Shown here: in pieces, positions 60,715 to 64,000 of the stretch
Position numbering within the stretch: position 1 is the stretch's first letter
Layout: every line of letters begins with the position of its first letter
Translations under genes and position numbers: made by a program
From: Elysia crispata
Taxonomy: Eukaryota; Mollusca; Gastropoda; Plakobranchidae
DNA: 64,000 nt
Direction: 5' to 3'
Assembly (NCBI GenBank): GCA_033675545.1
Contig: JAWDGP010007163.1
Location: 1-64,000, forward strand
Notes under the pieces: generated by a model
The model's database searches: none
What the model was told of the DNA's origin: nothing
What the model saw: only the letters and a program-made list of their open reading frames with translations

Positions 60715-60922
60715 GTGGTACGCGCTAAAGGTGATATTGTTGACTCAATATTATACTCCACGCAGACTACTTATTCTAACTGGCACCATTATACTCCGCG
60801 TACGAAGCCTTCTCATTCTTTTCTGAGAGAGAAATGCGCATCAAAGGATGAAATTTCGGGTGAATGGTTTGAAGAGGATTGTTACCCCACCAAACACCCT
60901 TTCATCTGCCAGAAAGTTAGTG
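60715..60922 (+). CDS. C-type lectin-like domain exon, C-terminal part
   Basis: The frame ending at 60922 reads TYSNWHHYTPR, then REKCASKDEISGEWFEEDC and HPFICQKVSG, followed by the donor G|GTAAGT at 60923. The pattern YxNW ... C ... W-F-x-x-x-C ... PFICQK is the C-terminal half of a C-type lectin fold, with the last two conserved cysteines. The exon leaves in phase 1. Its 5' edge is unknown: the frame is open back to 60676 and I see no convincing acceptor, and the first half of the fold (WIGL region) was not found, so the start given is only nominal. It precedes the Ig-like exon at 62849, which enters in phase 1. Confidence 0.65.
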
Positions 60923-61199
60923 GTAAGTTACAAATACATTTTTGTAAATTTGTTTAAAGATTAAGAGTGGTTAGTAGTTTTAATGATAATATGTAGATTT
61001 CCAAATTGCGCAGCTATAATATCTCTCAAGGCTGTGCGCTTTAAGGGACATTTTGCGGGTAGTTATGGCCTCCTATAACTAAAGCTATTCAACTGATTTG
61101 TCAATTATAGATTTACAAGAATCAAATATTTTTTAACGCATAAACAAAAACGAACATAAACATTTTTATTTTTGAATCATTCTGAGAAAAAAAAAACCT

Positions 61200-61278
<79 letters not shown>

Positions 61279-61507
61279 CACAGAGACAGACAGAGAGAGA
61301 GAGAGTAGGAAGTTAGAAGAAACATGCAAATATGAACAATCAGGCGAACAAAAAGTGGTACATACACATACTAAGAAAGGAAGAAAGAGAGAGAGGGAGA
61401 TAGGACACAGCAAAGGAACGTAGAGTAAGCAAAAGATAGTGACAACGAGAAAGGCGGAGTAGAAAGAGACAGAAACTCCTAGAAAAAAATGAAAAAAGAA
61501 TGAGAGA

Positions 61508-61590
<83 letters not shown>

Positions 61591-62848
61591 GACAGACAGA
61601 GACAGAGACCGAGACAGACAGAGAGAGACAGAGAGACAGAGAGACACGGAAAGAGTAACAAAAAACAAGAAAATCCGATATTGTTCACATAGAATGCTAT
61701 GATTATTGGGATCAGATGACTTGGGCAGAGATTGAAAAAGTTGTTTTTTTTATAGTTCTCTCGTTATGTTTTCTTTTGTTTATATTAAACTAGTTATAGA
61801 GGTGCAGAAAAAGAATGATGAAGTTTAGACTATACAAATCTAGACTTACAATGGATACAAGTTAATGGTGATAAAATATTAAGGATATAAGAAGCGTCTA
61901 CAAAAAATATATTAGTGAAGATCGAAAGAAAGAAAGAGAAGATACAAATGGTATGGAGGTTAATCAAATCTGCGTCTTTTTATGGCATCCAGTGTCCACA
62001 GTGATGTCGAGTCAACAGTGTGTAGGCTCGTGATAAATTGATCTAAAAATTTGAAGTCACTTCGTGTTCTAAAAATATACAAATATAAAATAAGTGACAT
62101 AGGTTGTTTGTTGTTGTTGTTGTTATTTTTTTGCAACTATTAGGTGACGAATATTACACCTTGCAAATAACGCCCATTCAGAGCGTTCATTCATTCTTTA
62201 CGTTCATAGAAGAATCTCTGTTTTTAGGTGAAATGTAATGTACACTGTTTATAACCAATGACGGTTGTGTATTAAGTGGCAATGGGATCACAACTTTTTT
62301 CCTTAATGAGAGGTTGTTACTTTACAAAAAAATAAATGGCCTTTTTATCATCAAGGAATCAGGAAGCTTATGAACGGGGAGTAATACATTACAGCTGTCA
62401 TATATTATTCCGGGAAGAGACAAAGACAGACCAACAGACAGACTGACAGACATAAAGACAGATAGAGAATCAGATATAATGAGAAGAAAACGCATTTTCT
62501 TCGAAGATTTGAAATTACTGTGTGTAGAAATACAGTCAGTTAAGTATATTAATAACATTTGTATAATTATATTTGAAAATACAAAAGTAAAAAAAAAAAT
62601 TCCTAATTTGGTCAATAATTACATTACACTACATATCCTGTTAATCAATCAATATCGTGTAAAATAAATTAAAAAACATGGTCAGGTATAGTATCCCGCA
62701 AACCGTGAGATACCTTTTTCAAAAATTGATTTCGTCTTAATAAACTTTTAAAAGGATATTCAAAGCGGTTTGTGAAGTACATAATAATCTGATGAAGAAG
62801 ACTTGTCGTTTCGCCAGTGTGAATGAAATCCTTTGCCTACTGTTTCAG
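60923..62848 (+). other. Presumed intron between lectin-like and Ig-like exons
   Basis: It contains two purine microsatellites: GA at 61200-61262 grading into GACA, and GA at 61515-61558 followed by a GACA-type tract to about 61650. GACA steps also occur near 62420-62465 (CAGACAGACTGACAGACA). The ORFs over these tracts are simple-repeat translations. The segment ends with a TGTTTCAG acceptor. Confidence 0.55.
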
Positions 62849-63049
62849 CACGTAATCCTGGCCCGCCATCTCTGGATTTAAACTTCGCGCCTGGCCACAA
62901 ATTCGCCTATATCGGCTTCGAGATGGTCGCCAAGTGCACGGCCTTTACAGAAATGGGAGCGGTAGTCCAGTTCAGGCTAGGAGACGCGTTGGGTTTCACA
63001 GCCATTGACGGCGATCTAGATCACTATGAGATCAAATATACGGTAGAAG
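62849..63049 (+). CDS. Ig-like domain exon following the lectin-like exon
   Basis: Acceptor CTGTTTCAG ends at 62848. The exon enters in phase 1; with the preceding G it makes Ala, then RNPGPPSLDLNFAPG, FEMVAKCTAF, VVQFRLGD and LDHYEIKY. If the donor is G|GTGATA at 63050, it has 201 bases and leaves in phase 1. If unspliced, the frame continues to TGA at 63069-63071, so this could also be a terminal exon. An extracellular Ig-like fold is suggested by the spacing V-x-x-KC and the later FRLG strand, but only one Cys is present, so the domain would be incomplete or split. Its composition resembles the minus-strand Ig-gene exons only loosely. Confidence 0.5.
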
Positions 63050-64000
63050 GTGATACTTTTCAATATGACTGAAACTTTCAATTAAGATAGAAAGCCATGG
63101 ATTATTTGTTAAATGTGGCTTACAAAGTTAAACATAAAGATCTAGGTTTAGCATTTCGTTTTTGATCAACTTATATATAGCTTTGCACTTTGGGAAATAA
63201 AATACTCAGATAGTCTTGAATCGTTTGACATCAGCCATAGACCCTAAAAATCAAAACTAGCCTCTATCGCAGCATAATGCTAAGTGCTTTTGACCATTAC
63301 TTTTCAATGCAACACTAACCAAGGTGACATGCAACATTGTTCCTCAGAGCTGAGAGAGTAACTATACATTTATGTTCTGTTAAGTAAGGTATGCGATGAT
63401 TGACTTAACGTTTTAAAAGAGGTTGGCTTCCTTTCGAGCGAGCATGGTCAGTGATACTGAAAAAAATTAGGTCAATAATGTTATGTTATCATTCTGAAAA
63501 TTATAGAGAAGGAGAAAAGAGGCCATGTTAGGACTTTAGCAAAATTCACAGCGAAACGTCGATTTTACTTGAGAGAATCTACGCCTGCGTCTGAAGATAG
63601 TTCTGTTTTGGAAAGTGTTGATTGATTTTCGTAGAAGTCCAATGAAAGGAAACTTTTAAATACCTTGACATCTTTCTAGATAATGAGCTTACGTGGGAAA
63701 AACACTGATGTATTTTTTAGTAAAATTAAAGTAATGTTCTATTGATTGAGGAAAGTCAGGTGTTTTTTAAACATTTATCAAAGCCTACTTCAAATATTCT
63801 ACTGTTCATTGATATGCTATGAGTTTTGCTCTCAATTGTTGGGGAGATAACATTCAAAAACAAGGCAATGTCACACTCCACGAAATAGGAAGAACAGGCA
63901 GGGTGGAGAGCGAGAGTAGGGACAAATCAGGACCACCTAGACAAATTGTTCCAGCGTGGCACGACACGTACAATGATAGAAACCATTAAAGATCGCACGC
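63050..64000. other. AT-rich DNA, no feature recognised
   Basis: I found no further exon, repeat or RNA gene up to the window end. Confidence 0.5.

Noticed and set aside
61122..61688. Ser/Leu and Arg/Glu ORFs near 61.1-61.7 kb
   Set aside because: Microsatellite translations on both strands.

Overview
The window reads as nuclear DNA of an invertebrate animal. There are no operons or bacterial-type gene packing. Noncoding DNA is AT-rich, simple repeats are abundant, GT-AG phase-1 exons of immunoglobulin-like and C-type-lectin-like proteins are present, and Ty3/gypsy and DIRS-type retroelements dominate. A mollusc, perhaps a gastropod, is my best guess from this mix of repeats and exons; this is inference, not proof.

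Layout. 0-2.2 kb: decayed gene of a transposon-associated protein family. 3.18-10.53 kb: a full-length but broken DIRS-type (tyrosine-recombinase) retrotransposon with left inverted terminal repeat, gag, RT/RNase H and YR remnants, internal complementary region and right terminal repeat. 11.89-16.71 kb: a young Ty3/gypsy (Mag-like) element with one unbroken 1344-codon Gag-Pol ORF and LTRs differing at one base. 17.06-26.02 kb, minus strand: three exons of a secreted Ig-domain protein (signal peptide, Ig domain, partial second domain); its intron 1 holds a second DIRS-type relic whose gag carries a 57-bp minisatellite. 28.97-29.90 kb: 5'-truncated copy of the same Ty3/gypsy family. 29.91-52.13 kb: about 22 kb of almost C-free GTA/GGA/GAT triplet-based satellite, with layered sub-domains around a 21/24-bp core. 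54.54-55.62 kb: an ACT array, the same triplet in the opposite orientation. 56.3-59.4 kb, minus strand: decayed Ty3/gypsy relic of another lineage, its gag carrying a 33-bp minisatellite. 60.7-63.05 kb, plus strand: a C-type-lectin-like exon end and an Ig-like exon joined in compatible phase.

How the parts relate. Host coding capacity is confined to a few short exons; almost everything else is retroelement or tandem repeat. The DIRS element is diagnostic because its internal complementary region equals the reverse complements of its two ends placed side by side, as the DIRS circular-intermediate model requires. Two unrelated gag genes show tandem expansions whose unit is a multiple of three. 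Very long ORFs within 30-52 kb are a by-product of triplet periodicity and are not annotated as genes.
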